8,331 nucleotides of DNA, from positions 1 through 8,331 of the forward strand of contig JAIRKW010000084.1 of the NCBI GenBank assembly GCA_031259875.1. The letters are read 5' to 3'. Source of the stretch: Campylobacteraceae bacterium (GTDB taxonomy: Bacteria > Campylobacterota > Campylobacteria > Campylobacterales > Campylobacteraceae). The first letter of the stretch is position 1, and each line of letters starts with the position of its first letter. The position numbers and the translations under genes were made by a program. This document shows, one piece after another, positions 1 to 6,586 of this stretch. The notes beneath the pieces are model-generated. The model worked only from the letters and a program-made list of their open reading frames with translations, was not told where the DNA came from and did not search any database.

Positions 1-803
1 TTTGCGCTCGCGCCGCCTACTATAGCAAACTCTTCAAATGTATTTTGTTTAAAAATCTTTTCACACTGTATCAAAATATGACTTATTGCAGCGTTTTGAA
101 ATGAAGCGGCAATGTCATACATATCTTGCTGTGAAATATTTTCTCCAAGCTTTTGAATAGCAACTCTTACTTGATTTTTCAGCCCGGAGTAACTAAAGGC
201 AATATTCTTTGATTTTTGCATTGGTATGGTGAAATTAAATCGTTTTTGCCCGAGCTTCGCATACTCTTCTATAATACTTCCACCCGGATAGCCAAGGTGA
301 AGCATTTTGGCGGTTTTATCAAAGCTCTCTCCAAAGCTGTCATCCAGCGTAGAGGCTAAAATCCTTATATCGTCATAACTTTTTGCATCCAAAATCTGTG
401 TGTGTCCGCCGGACACTAATAAAATACCAAGCGGCAGTCTTTCTTTCTGTTCAATAAAGAGCGAATAGATATGCCCCTTTAAATGATTTATCGGTAAAAT
501 TGGTATGTCAAGAGCAAGACTAAGAGCTTTTGTCATCATTACGCCTTCCAAAAGACTCATGGAAAGTCCGGGTTCGTTTGTAACGGCAATAGCTTTTATC
601 TCTTTCAGATATGCCGATATTTCTTCAAGTATTTTGGGAAGTGCAGTTGCATGAAGTCTTGCAGCAAGTTCAGGCACAACACCTCCATATGAAGAGTGCA
701 TAATCTCCTGTGAAATTTTCTTGTGAAAAACAAGTTCATGCGTGTTGATTTTTGTTAATGCTAAAGAGCTGTCATCACAACTGCTCTCGATACTTAAAAT
801 CAC
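1..803 (-). CDS. tsaD: TsaD, tRNA N6-adenosine threonylcarbamoyltransferase (C-terminus cut by window edge)
   Basis: TsaD (Kae1/YgjD family) transfers the threonylcarbamoyl group from TC-AMP to A37 of ANN-decoding tRNAs, working in the cytoplasm with TsaB and TsaE. I translated the minus strand from 803 and found 267 uninterrupted codons ending at the window edge; the family is about 330-340 residues, so roughly the last 65-75 are missing. Visible family motifs are the N-terminal IESSCDD (residues 5-11), the SSYGGVVPELAAR block (37-49), the metal-binding HLKGH with His107 and His111, the nucleotide-binding SGGHTQ (131-136), DDSFGESFDKTAK (154-166), YPGGS (172-176), FSYSGLKNQV (203-212) and the start of GGASAN at the edge. 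The start is a GTG at 803-801; its GTGA overlaps the TGA stop of the antiporter gene upstream by 4 nt, so the two are probably translationally coupled. All visible active-site motifs are intact. Confidence 0.96.
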   Translation of the reverse strand, partial: MILSIESSCDDSSLALTKINTHELVFHKKISQEIMHSSYGGVVPELAARLHATALPKILEEISAYLKEIKAIAVTNEPGLSMSLLEGVMMTKALSLALDIPILPINHLKGHIYSLFIEQKERLPLGILLVSGGHTQILDAKSYDDIRILASTLDDSFGESFDKTAKMLHLGYPGGSIIEEYAKLGQKRFNFTIPMQKSKNIAFSYSGLKNQVRVAIQKLGENISQQDMYDIAASFQNAAISHILIQCEKIFKQNTFEEFAIVGGASA

Positions 804-1966
804 TCTTTTTTGGCTCCCAATGTATTAAAAACAGAGTGCAGTATTTTTATTATGACAATGAGGATTATTGCACTGATTAACCCCGCTATTATAACGGCAT
901 AATATTCATCGTCTTTTATTGCACCCGTGTTATATGCTAATGTAGCAACTGCGACCAAAAAAGTAAGCGGTATGGAGTTGCTGAGAGAGAAAAGAATCGT
1001 ATTTTTAAATCCAAAATAGCTAAGGTATGCCCCCAAAGAACCGATAAGCCTTATAAGCACTATTGCGCCGGAGATAAAAAAAGAGAGTTTTAACACTTCA
1101 GGATTTGTGAATGCCTCAATAGGCAGAGTTGAGCCTACATATATAAAAAAAAGCGGTATAAAAAAGCCAAATCCAAATGAAGAGAGCTTTTCGCGCAAAT
1201 CTTTTTTATGTTTAAAAAAGAAAGCCAAAAACAGTCCCGCCAAAAATGCTCCCAATACTTCGTCTATACCGATGATTATCATCAAAGTTACCATTGTAAA
1301 GACAAGCGCCATTGAAAGTCTTATATCTATATCTTTATTGTCTCGATATGGCATAATTGCCGTTTTGACTTCAGGAAACCACCAAAAAAAGACTTTTGCG
1401 CCTTTAAAAAAGAGTATAAAACTTAAGAAAAATAGTATAAGTATTGCGATTGTAATAAAAAAATGTATATTAAATCCGTTTTTCAAAACACTGCTTAGTA
1501 CTATCATTACGATAATACTAATTAGCTCGCCGATAATACCGACATTCAAAGCCAACAAAAGCCATGTCTCGTTTCTGCCATACTCTTTGATAAGCGTCAT
1601 TAAAATGCCTAGCGAAAAAATAGGAAATATTGCAACATAGACTATGCTTAAATTAAAATACAGAGTAATGATGATGGATAATATATAAATTGTACCGAAA
1701 AACAGAGCCGCTCTTTTCAGAAGCGACGTTTTGCCGAAGTGCAGCTCTTTTAGATTGACTTCCATACCTACTAAAAACATCAAATATAAAAAACCAAGAT
1801 GAGCAAAAATTTCAAACTCTGCGAATGTTTTCAAAACACCCGCATAAGCGCCAAATACTCCCAGCAACATCTCTACTACAACGATTGGGATTTTTGTAAC
1901 GCTTGAGATAAATGGTGCGGTTACCAATAGAAGTGCTAAAAATATAATAACCGCGCCTGTTTCCAA
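800..1966 (-). CDS. CPA2-family cation/proton antiporter (Na+/H+ exchanger domain)
   Basis: This 388-residue inner-membrane protein is hydrophobic throughout, with about 11-13 predicted membrane segments, and fits the monovalent cation:proton antiporter-2 (Na+/H+ exchanger, PF00999) fold. Recognisable elements are the N-terminal inverted-repeat half with FLYLMFLVGMEV (59-70), a TM5-like segment GELISIIVMI (146-155), the GAFLAGLFLA motif (239-248), the FFIPLFFIYVG stretch (268-278) and a membrane Arg306 where related antiporters carry Lys or Arg. There is no C-terminal RCK/TrkA-N domain, so it is the short NapA/GerN-like form and not a full KefB/KefC. Most family members have Asp in the TM5 ion-binding position; here it appears to be Glu147. 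The start is TTG at 1966, because an AGGAAA Shine-Dalgarno lies 5 nt upstream (1972-1977), overlapping the stop of the dsb gene. It ends in a GTGA overlap with tsaD. The exported ion (Na+, K+ or Li+) cannot be told from sequence. Confidence 0.88.
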   Translation of the reverse strand: METGAVIIFLALLLVTAPFISSVTKIPIVVVEMLLGVFGAYAGVLKTFAEFEIFAHLGFLYLMFLVGMEVNLKELHFGKTSLLKRAALFFGTIYILSIIITLYFNLSIVYVAIFPIFSLGILMTLIKEYGRNETWLLLALNVGIIGELISIIVMIVLSSVLKNGFNIHFFITIAILILFFLSFILFFKGAKVFFWWFPEVKTAIMPYRDNKDIDIRLSMALVFTMVTLMIIIGIDEVLGAFLAGLFLAFFFKHKKDLREKLSSFGFGFFIPLFFIYVGSTLPIEAFTNPEVLKLSFFISGAIVLIRLIGSLGAYLSYFGFKNTILFSLSNSIPLTFLVAVATLAYNTGAIKDDEYYAVIIAGLISAIILIVIIKILHSVFNTLGAKKE

Positions 1967-1971
1967 AACTG

Positions 1972-1977
1972 TTTCCT
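1972..1977 (-). promoter_or_regulatory. Ribosome binding site for the TTG-started antiporter gene
   Basis: AGGAAA on the minus strand lies 5 nt before the TTG at 1966-1964 and includes part of the TAG stop of the upstream dsb gene. It supports the TTG start, since the preceding in-frame region holds no better start. Confidence 0.6.
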
Positions 1978-2713
1978 ATTTCAGTTTTCCGTTGTGTAAA
2001 AACGGTACAGAACGTATTAAACCAGAACCAAATATCGTGTCTGCCGCTTGATGCACAATATCGGTTTTTGTCTGCTGCTGTTCCTTGCTGAGATTGACAT
2101 CTTGATAATACTTTTGCACAACAGAGATAATCTTTGCATTGTCTTTTAGATTTTTTGTCTCCTCTAAAATAAGGGCTGATTTGATAAAAGCCGTTTCATT
2201 ATGCACGGGTGCAAAAATCATTTTTACATTGACACTTTTTAGACGATTATCTAAATTTGCCAATTCAGCACGGCAATACGGGCAGTCAGGGTCTGTAACT
2301 ATCGTCAAAAGTTCATCTGTTTTATTTTGAGATTTCAAGAGTATACCTGCCTCTTTTGGTACCTTATCAAAAATATCGTTGTATATTTTATTTTTTGCCG
2401 TCTCATTTATTTTATTGACATCGTTAATTCTTTTCGACAACAACTCTTTATCGCTCTCGTCTGCAAGCAAAAAAGGTTCTTGTGTTGACACTACAAAAAA
2501 TGATTTGCCGTCTTCAGAAACAAAAGAGGGTATCGCACTGCTATCGATTTTAAACACGGCAATACGCAGACCTTTTACGCCTTTAAGCTTGTCGGAACTG
2601 ATAATTTCTATATCCTGTTTGAAATTATTTTTAATAGTTTCTTTGAAATTATCTTCAAAATCACCTGCGAAAAGTAATCCGCCCAAACACACAAAAGTTA
2701 AAAACTTTTTCAC
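1976..2713 (-). CDS. DsbC/DsbG-like periplasmic thiol:disulfide interchange protein
   Basis: This is a 245-residue exported protein of the thioredoxin-fold DsbC/DsbG type, which reduces or isomerises wrongly paired disulfides in periplasmic proteins. Residues 1-17 form a signal peptide (two Lys, then a hydrophobic stretch ending LLFAG). Residues about 18-85 resemble the small N-terminal dimerisation domain of DsbC, followed by a helical linker rich in Lys, Glu and Asn. The catalytic domain starts near 130 with ELLTIVTDPDCPYC (134-147); the redox pair is Cys144-Pro-Tyr-Cys147. A cis-proline loop is visible as SVPF with Pro237, close to the C-terminus. I chose the GTG at 2713 over a far-upstream ATG at 2863, because a strong AAGGAG lies 7 nt before it and the signal peptide then sits exactly at the N-terminus. 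The longer form would overlap the BtrH-like gene by 92 nt and bury the signal peptide. Its distance from the biosynthetic operon suggests an independent function. Confidence 0.87.
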   Translation of the reverse strand: MKKFLTFVCLGGLLFAGDFEDNFKETIKNNFKQDIEIISSDKLKGVKGLRIAVFKIDSSAIPSFVSEDGKSFFVVSTQEPFLLADESDKELLSKRINDVNKINETAKNKIYNDIFDKVPKEAGILLKSQNKTDELLTIVTDPDCPYCRAELANLDNRLKSVNVKMIFAPVHNETAFIKSALILEETKNLKDNAKIISVVQKYYQDVNLSKEQQQTKTDIVHQAADTIFGSGLIRSVPFLHNGKLK

Positions 2714-2720
2714 AATAAAA

Positions 2721-2726
2721 CTCCTT
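2721..2726 (-). promoter_or_regulatory. Strong Shine-Dalgarno that fixes the dsb start
   Basis: AAGGAG on the minus strand lies 7 nt upstream of the GTG at 2713-2711. It is the best ribosome binding site in the window and decides the GTG start over the longer reading that begins inside the preceding gene. Confidence 0.8.
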
Positions 2727-2745
2727 ATCAATAAAATAAGAGGGT

Positions 2746-2751
2746 ATATTA
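2746..2751 (-). promoter_or_regulatory. Possible -10 element for the dsb-antiporter-tsaD group
   Basis: TAATAT preceded by a T-rich run (TATTTTTGG) lies in the 58-nt gap between the BtrH-like gene and the dsb gene. Campylobacterota sigma-70 promoters rely on a -10 box with AT-rich upstream DNA and a weak -35, which this matches loosely. It would give a leader of about 26 nt. This is suggestive only. Confidence 0.25.
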
Positions 2752-2771
2752 CCAAAAATATGCTTGATGTA

Positions 2772-3770
2772 TTATTTGAAAGTGCGCAGTTTTTTATACG
2801 CTCTCTCTTCCAAAAGGGCGCATTCCACGAAAAGATGCGATAGATATGCGGGATTGAATTCATCCTGATTTTTTATAATTTTTGCGCCTTTTAGCGCAAA
2901 TAACCTGAGTTTATCACCAGTTTCACTCATAATATCGGAGGCTTCAGATAAAATGGAAGAGTTTAAAAGTTTTGCACTCTCCTGCAAAAATGAAGCGTAC
3001 ATAAATCTAAATCCGCCTCCACCGGTACCTATCTCCTCTTGCATTCTAATCATCTGTGTAATAAACATTTTTGCAAAGTGCTTATCCTCATTTGTTGCGG
3101 TTTTAAGCGAACCTATCTTCTTTGCGAGCGTTTTCATACCCCAAACACCTATAATTGGAAGCGGGGTCTTGAGCATCATGCGCACGGTTTTTGATATGGC
3201 TTGCTTTATAGCTTTTTCAAAATTTATACTTTTAGGTAAAGATACAAGCTTATACAAAGTGCCGTGCGGTGCAAGCGCACCTTTTGCAAATCTGGCTCTT
3301 GTCAAATCCTCTTCGCTTATTGTATTAATATAATCAAACACAGGGTCACTTACAAAGTAGGTATCCCCTTCTTTTTTAAACACTATTAAATTGTGTGCAT
3401 TAAAGTGAAAACGCATATCTTTGGGAAAATACGGCAGATAAAATACCGATGCCTGCACACCGGCTATTCCGCCTTTTTCAAGCTCTTCGTCCAAAGCTTT
3501 TACGGCTTTTTCTCTGTTATTTTTAAAAACTTTTGTTTCAAATCTTATGCCTAAATTTTTCTCAACGCCTTTTAATATATGACGCGGAGGCATTCTGTAG
3601 GTAATCAACGGTTGATTATTTATCTTGATAAATGGGAAATAGCCAAAAGTAAGCGCGCTTGATATGCCAAAACACATAGCTTCGCTTATATCAAAACCGC
3701 CGTGTCTTAACAAAGATGAAACCGCGCCGCTTTCGCAGTGGGCAGCGTGTGAGTGTTTAAATTCAGCCAT
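2772..3770 (-). CDS. BtrH-like C39-fold acyltransferase (BtrH_N plus C-terminal helical domain)
   Basis: The 332-residue protein begins with a domain resembling the butirosin biosynthesis protein H N-terminal family (PF14399), a papain/C39-like fold. BtrH itself transfers an ACP-bound gamma-glutamyl-amino-hydroxybutyryl group to ribostamycin. The expected nucleophile is Cys12 in the HCESGAVSSLL stretch (11-21), followed by GFDISEAMCFGIS (25-37); likely catalytic partners are His126 in FNAHNLIVF (123-131) and Asp142 in VSDP (140-143). The second half (about 180-332) is helical, includes a Gly-rich segment, and may match the DUF4872 domain usually fused to BtrH_N. No signal peptide or membrane segment is seen, so it should be cytoplasmic. 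It overlaps the 134-aa gene upstream by 8 nt and ends the operon with the ACP and KS. A role in moving an acyl or aryl-polyene chain from the ACP to an acceptor is an inference; BtrH-domain proteins are, from memory, also found in flexirubin-type clusters. Confidence 0.82.
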   Translation of the reverse strand: MAEFKHSHAAHCESGAVSSLLRHGGFDISEAMCFGISSALTFGYFPFIKINNQPLITYRMPPRHILKGVEKNLGIRFETKVFKNNREKAVKALDEELEKGGIAGVQASVFYLPYFPKDMRFHFNAHNLIVFKKEGDTYFVSDPVFDYINTISEEDLTRARFAKGALAPHGTLYKLVSLPKSINFEKAIKQAISKTVRMMLKTPLPIIGVWGMKTLAKKIGSLKTATNEDKHFAKMFITQMIRMQEEIGTGGGGFRFMYASFLQESAKLLNSSILSEASDIMSETGDKLRLFALKGAKIIKNQDEFNPAYLSHLFVECALLEERAYKKLRTFK

Positions 3771-4167
3771 TACTGTTCCCTTGTGTCAAATCCTCTACCT
3801 TTATATCCAGCGCTTCTGCATAGCGCATTAAAATTTTATTGCTTAATTTTTTAAAAACAGAAGGCTTAAAATGCCTTTTGATACGCCATTTAAACATGCC
3901 AACCGTACACGCAAGAGTCGGCAGATCCATTCTCCTTTTATGCATATAGTACGGAAGCGGCGAGAGCTTACCTTCAATATATTCTTTGAAAGCAGCATTT
4001 TCCTGCTCTTTTAACTCTTCAATGGCAGTCAATGTAGCTAACTCTTCAACTTTCCAGCCTGTTGACGCAGCTATTTTGTACTCACCGTTGTCATCCTGTG
4101 CATAAAGAGCTTTTTTTGCCCCTTCAAATGTTTTGTTGGCTTCTTGCGGTATATCTTTGATTTTCAT
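3763..4167 (-). CDS. Unrecognised 134-aa cytoplasmic protein with an HTH-like C-terminal half
   Basis: I do not recognise this gene with confidence. It has no signal peptide or membrane segment. Residues 1-60 are mixed charged sequence with a helical EELKEQENAAFKEY stretch. Residues about 67-130 can be laid on the helix pattern of an XRE/Cro-type DNA-binding domain: a basic helix with HKRRM, then DLPTLACTVGM in the place of the turn, a basic FKWRIKRHFKP segment, and a last helix KILMRYAEALDIKVEDL that closely resembles the usual ending of XRE domains. The second recognition helix is unusually basic. It starts with ATGA overlapping the stop of the KS gene (4 nt) and overlaps the BtrH-like gene by 8 nt, so it is made together with both. 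It may be a regulator of the cluster or an adaptor protein for the pathway enzymes; neither is shown by the sequence. Confidence 0.8.
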   Translation of the reverse strand: MKIKDIPQEANKTFEGAKKALYAQDDNGEYKIAASTGWKVEELATLTAIEELKEQENAAFKEYIEGKLSPLPYYMHKRRMDLPTLACTVGMFKWRIKRHFKPSVFKKLSNKILMRYAEALDIKVEDLTQGNSNG

Positions 4168-5270
4168 AAAACTTTACCAAATACCAAAGAGGTGTTATTG
4201 CCGCCAAATGCAAAAGAGTTGCTTATGGCAAAATTTACATCTTGTTTTATGGGCGTTGGTACGAAATTACACTTTTCATTTATACTCTCGGTTATTTTGC
4301 CGTTAGGAGGTATGAGGCTATTTAGTATCGTTTTGCACACAATGATGGCTTCAAGTGCGCCGGCTGCTCCCAAAGTATGCCCTATAATATTTTTTGAAGA
4401 ACTTACATAGACAGCTTTATCAAAAAGTGAAGATATTGCCTCAGCTTCGGTAGTATCATTTGCTTTTGTGCCTGTACCGTGAGCGTTTATGTAGTCTACT
4501 TGTTCGGCGTTTAAGTTGGCATTTTTCAAAGCGCGGCTTATTGCTTCAAGTGCACCTGCGCCGTTTGGTTTTGGATGTGTCATATGGTAAGCATCCGAAC
4601 TATAGCCAACCCCCAAAACTTCTACTGCATTCTTGGTTTTTATATTGCTTAAGACAAGCAAACCAAGTCCTTCTGCCACATTCATACCGCTGCTTGTTTG
4701 ACAAAAAGGCTTACAAACCGTATCTGATAAAACTCCGAGCGAATTAAAGCCGCATACGGTAGTAAGCGAAATAGCATCTGCTCCTATAACCAAAGCTGTT
4801 TTGTATACACCTTTTTTAAGACATTCATATGCAAAACCAAGAGCATTTGCACTTGAAGTACAAGCTGTTGAGAAAGCGAAAACCTCTTTAAAGCTAAAAT
4901 GCTGTCTAAGCAGATTGTTAATTGTGCCTATTGTGTGAAAATCAGGGTCAATATCGCAAAAAGCAACTCCATTTTGCAGCATATTTTCCGTATTTTGCAT
5001 GCCTCCCACGGAAGAGCCTATAAAAAGAGCAGTTGATGCCGTGTCTATGCCGCTTTGTTTAATTATTGCCCGAATTCGTTCCAAAAGCAACTCTTTAAAT
5101 GGAAGAAGAGATGGTATCTTGCCGATAAAAGCAATGGAATTTGGCAAAAAATCCTCAAATGCCTTTATGCCGCTCTTTTGTTCTAAAATATTTTGCCACA
5201 ATTCTCGTTCATTCAATCCTGCACAAGAGATGGCATCAAAACAGTTTATAAAAACACTATTTTTGAGCAT
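4164..5270 (-). CDS. Beta-ketoacyl-ACP synthase (FabB/FabF-type KS of a type II pathway)
   Basis: This thiolase-fold condensing enzyme extends an acyl chain by decarboxylative Claisen condensation with malonyl-ACP. The catalytic triad is complete: Cys137 in STACTSS (134-140), His264 in AHGTGTKAND (263-272) and His298 in NIIGHTLGAAG (294-304), with the conserved Lys293 just before it. The C-terminal NSFAFGGNN loop (351-359) is also present. At 368 residues it is shorter than FabF (about 410), and the nucleophile lies about 25 residues earlier than usual, the loss falling between residues 35 and 85, where housekeeping enzymes have a longer dimer-side segment. Such shortened KS proteins are known from aryl polyene and related secondary clusters. 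It begins inside the ACP gene (14-nt overlap) and overlaps the next gene by ATGA, so expression is coupled to both. A separate housekeeping FabF elsewhere is expected; a role in a special chain is inferred from neighbours. Confidence 0.93.
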   Translation of the reverse strand: MLKNSVFINCFDAISCAGLNERELWQNILEQKSGIKAFEDFLPNSIAFIGKIPSLLPFKELLLERIRAIIKQSGIDTASTALFIGSSVGGMQNTENMLQNGVAFCDIDPDFHTIGTINNLLRQHFSFKEVFAFSTACTSSANALGFAYECLKKGVYKTALVIGADAISLTTVCGFNSLGVLSDTVCKPFCQTSSGMNVAEGLGLLVLSNIKTKNAVEVLGVGYSSDAYHMTHPKPNGAGALEAISRALKNANLNAEQVDYINAHGTGTKANDTTEAEAISSLFDKAVYVSSSKNIIGHTLGAAGALEAIIVCKTILNSLIPPNGKITESINEKCNFVPTPIKQDVNFAISNSFAFGGNNTSLVFGKVL

Positions 5271-5508
5271 TAATAAAATTTAAAAGCGAAGATATTGAAC
5301 TGAAAATTTCTTGATAATTTTCATTTTTACCTATCTTAACGCCATACGCGCGTTCCAATGTCAGCACAAGCTCGATAGAATCAACAGAATCAAGTCCGAG
5401 TCCATCCGAGCTAAAAAGAGACATATCGTCGTTAATATCGTCTACGCCGATGTCTTCCAATTTTAAACTTTTTATGATGAGAGATTTCAAGTTTTCACTT
5501 GTTACCAT
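5257..5508 (-). CDS. Acyl carrier protein of the cluster
   Basis: An 83-residue acidic protein of the phosphopantetheine-binding ACP family that carries the growing acyl chain on a thioester. The attachment serine is Ser41 in GLGLDSVDSIEL (36-47), preceded by the acidic DDINDDMSLF segment and followed by a helix II ending LTLERAYG. Length and pattern are normal for a discrete type II ACP. It begins 1 nt after the methyltransferase stop with an AAAGGA Shine-Dalgarno at spacing 5, and its last 14 nt overlap the KS start. Lying directly next to the KS and a BtrH-like transferase, it is likely dedicated to this pathway and distinct from the fatty acid AcpP, whose usual neighbours (fabG, fabF) are not seen. 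Confidence 0.94.
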   Translation of the reverse strand: MVTSENLKSLIIKSLKLEDIGVDDINDDMSLFSSDGLGLDSVDSIELVLTLERAYGVKIGKNENYQEIFSSISSLLNFINAQK

Positions 5509-5509
5509 T

Positions 5510-6586
5510 TTAATCCTTTGTTTTTTTACATATAATTAATGAGTGTGCAAAACCTAAATTATCATATATTTGCTCAATTTCTAATGATGATTTTTCTATA
5601 GATTTTTTCAAATCACTCCATTTGAACATTTTGCTTTTGCCGTTTGCCATTGCCGCAAAATAAGGCGATGTATTAATGATACAAAAAGCCGAAGTTTCAA
5701 AACGCTGTCTGTCCCAAATAGGTTCTAAAATACAAACCCTTGAATCATCCCCAAGGCTTTCACAAACCTTTTTGAGTATTTTTAATATATCGTTTTCCGA
5801 AAAGCAATCTAAAAATTGACTCATCCAAATTATATCATAGCCCTTGGGAAGAGCTGTTTGACTTAAGATATCAGTTGCAAATGTTGTTATGCGTTTATCT
5901 AAGCCGGCATTTTTAATAGAATTTTTTGCCAGCGCTATTTGTTCTGGCAAGTCAACTATGCATATACTGCTTTCATTCAATACTTGAGCGCACAAGAGAG
6001 AAAATTTACCTGTATTGCCGCCGATGTCAAGTATTTTTTTGTGATTTAAAGTTTTTAAAACTTGTAAAGCTGCCTCAAACGCACCATCAGAATAAAAATG
6101 ATCAAATGCAAACCATGCTTCTTTTGCCTTTGTTGGAAGTTTAGACAGCGCAGGATAGATAGTTGGCCATTTTCCAAAATATCTTAGACCTTCTGGTTTT
6201 TCATTTTTTATCGCTTCATCTAAATGGTAAATACCAAGATAGTTTATGTAATGATTAAAGTCAAAATTTGCTGCGGTCATGGGGTCGTCTTGTAAAAAAT
6301 AGCCTACTTTGCTTAAAAAATAACGCTCCTTTTTTGCTTCAACAACATTAATGCTAAGTGCACTCTCAAGTAACAGGTTCACAGCATATGCGCTTTTGTC
6401 GGATTGTTGACAAATTTCATCCGTACTTAATCCGTCTTGATTATTATCGCGCAAAAGTTTTAGTATACCCCACTCTTTTAAAACTCGCACACATTGGAAA
6501 ATAATCGGCGCAAAAGCAATTTTTTGAGCTTCGTATTGAGCATCTAAAGCGCCTTTGTCTTTTGGTTTAAAATCAAAATGTAACAT
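5510..6586 (-). CDS. SAM-dependent O-methyltransferase-like protein
   Basis: A 358-residue class I methyltransferase that resembles the small-molecule O-methyltransferase family (PF00891), with an N-terminal winged-helix-like dimerisation domain (about 20-95) and a Rossmann SAM-binding domain from about 180. SAM motif I is ILDIGGNTGKFS (185-196) and the acidic ribose-binding residue is Asp212 in IVDLPEQ (210-216). Asp239 in FATDI is a second SAM contact candidate. In family members such as plant COMT the catalytic His lies in a HDWSDE-like block; the matching stretch here reads QFLDCFSE (257-264), with Asp260 at the His position. It starts at an ATG with a poor Shine-Dalgarno and heads the operon, facing the glycosyltransferase gene across the 141-nt intergenic region. 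It probably methylates an aromatic or polyene head group; the substrate is unknown. Confidence 0.88.
   Translation of the reverse strand: MLHFDFKPKDKGALDAQYEAQKIAFAPIIFQCVRVLKEWGILKLLRDNNQDGLSTDEICQQSDKSAYAVNLLLESALSINVVEAKKERYFLSKVGYFLQDDPMTAANFDFNHYINYLGIYHLDEAIKNEKPEGLRYFGKWPTIYPALSKLPTKAKEAWFAFDHFYSDGAFEAALQVLKTLNHKKILDIGGNTGKFSLLCAQVLNESSICIVDLPEQIALAKNSIKNAGLDKRITTFATDILSQTALPKGYDIIWMSQFLDCFSENDILKILKKVCESLGDDSRVCILEPIWDRQRFETSAFCIINTSPYFAAMANGKSKMFKWSDLKKSIEKSSLEIEQIYDNLGFAHSLIICKKTKD

Noticed and set aside
1107..1640. 177-codon open frame on the plus strand
   Set aside because: It is antisense to the antiporter gene and low in complexity; the real gene has conserved membrane motifs.
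2714..2771. Terminator after the BtrH-like gene
   Set aside because: The 58-nt gap has a few T runs but no convincing GC stem followed by T residues, so I do not call one.
2379..2843. 154-codon open frame on the plus strand
   Set aside because: It runs antisense across the dsb gene and into the BtrH-like gene, with no ribosome binding site or recognisable domain.
2714..2863. N-terminal extension of the dsb gene to an ATG at 2863
   Set aside because: It lies inside the BtrH-like gene, has no good Shine-Dalgarno, and buries a clear signal peptide that has its own AAGGAG and GTG start.
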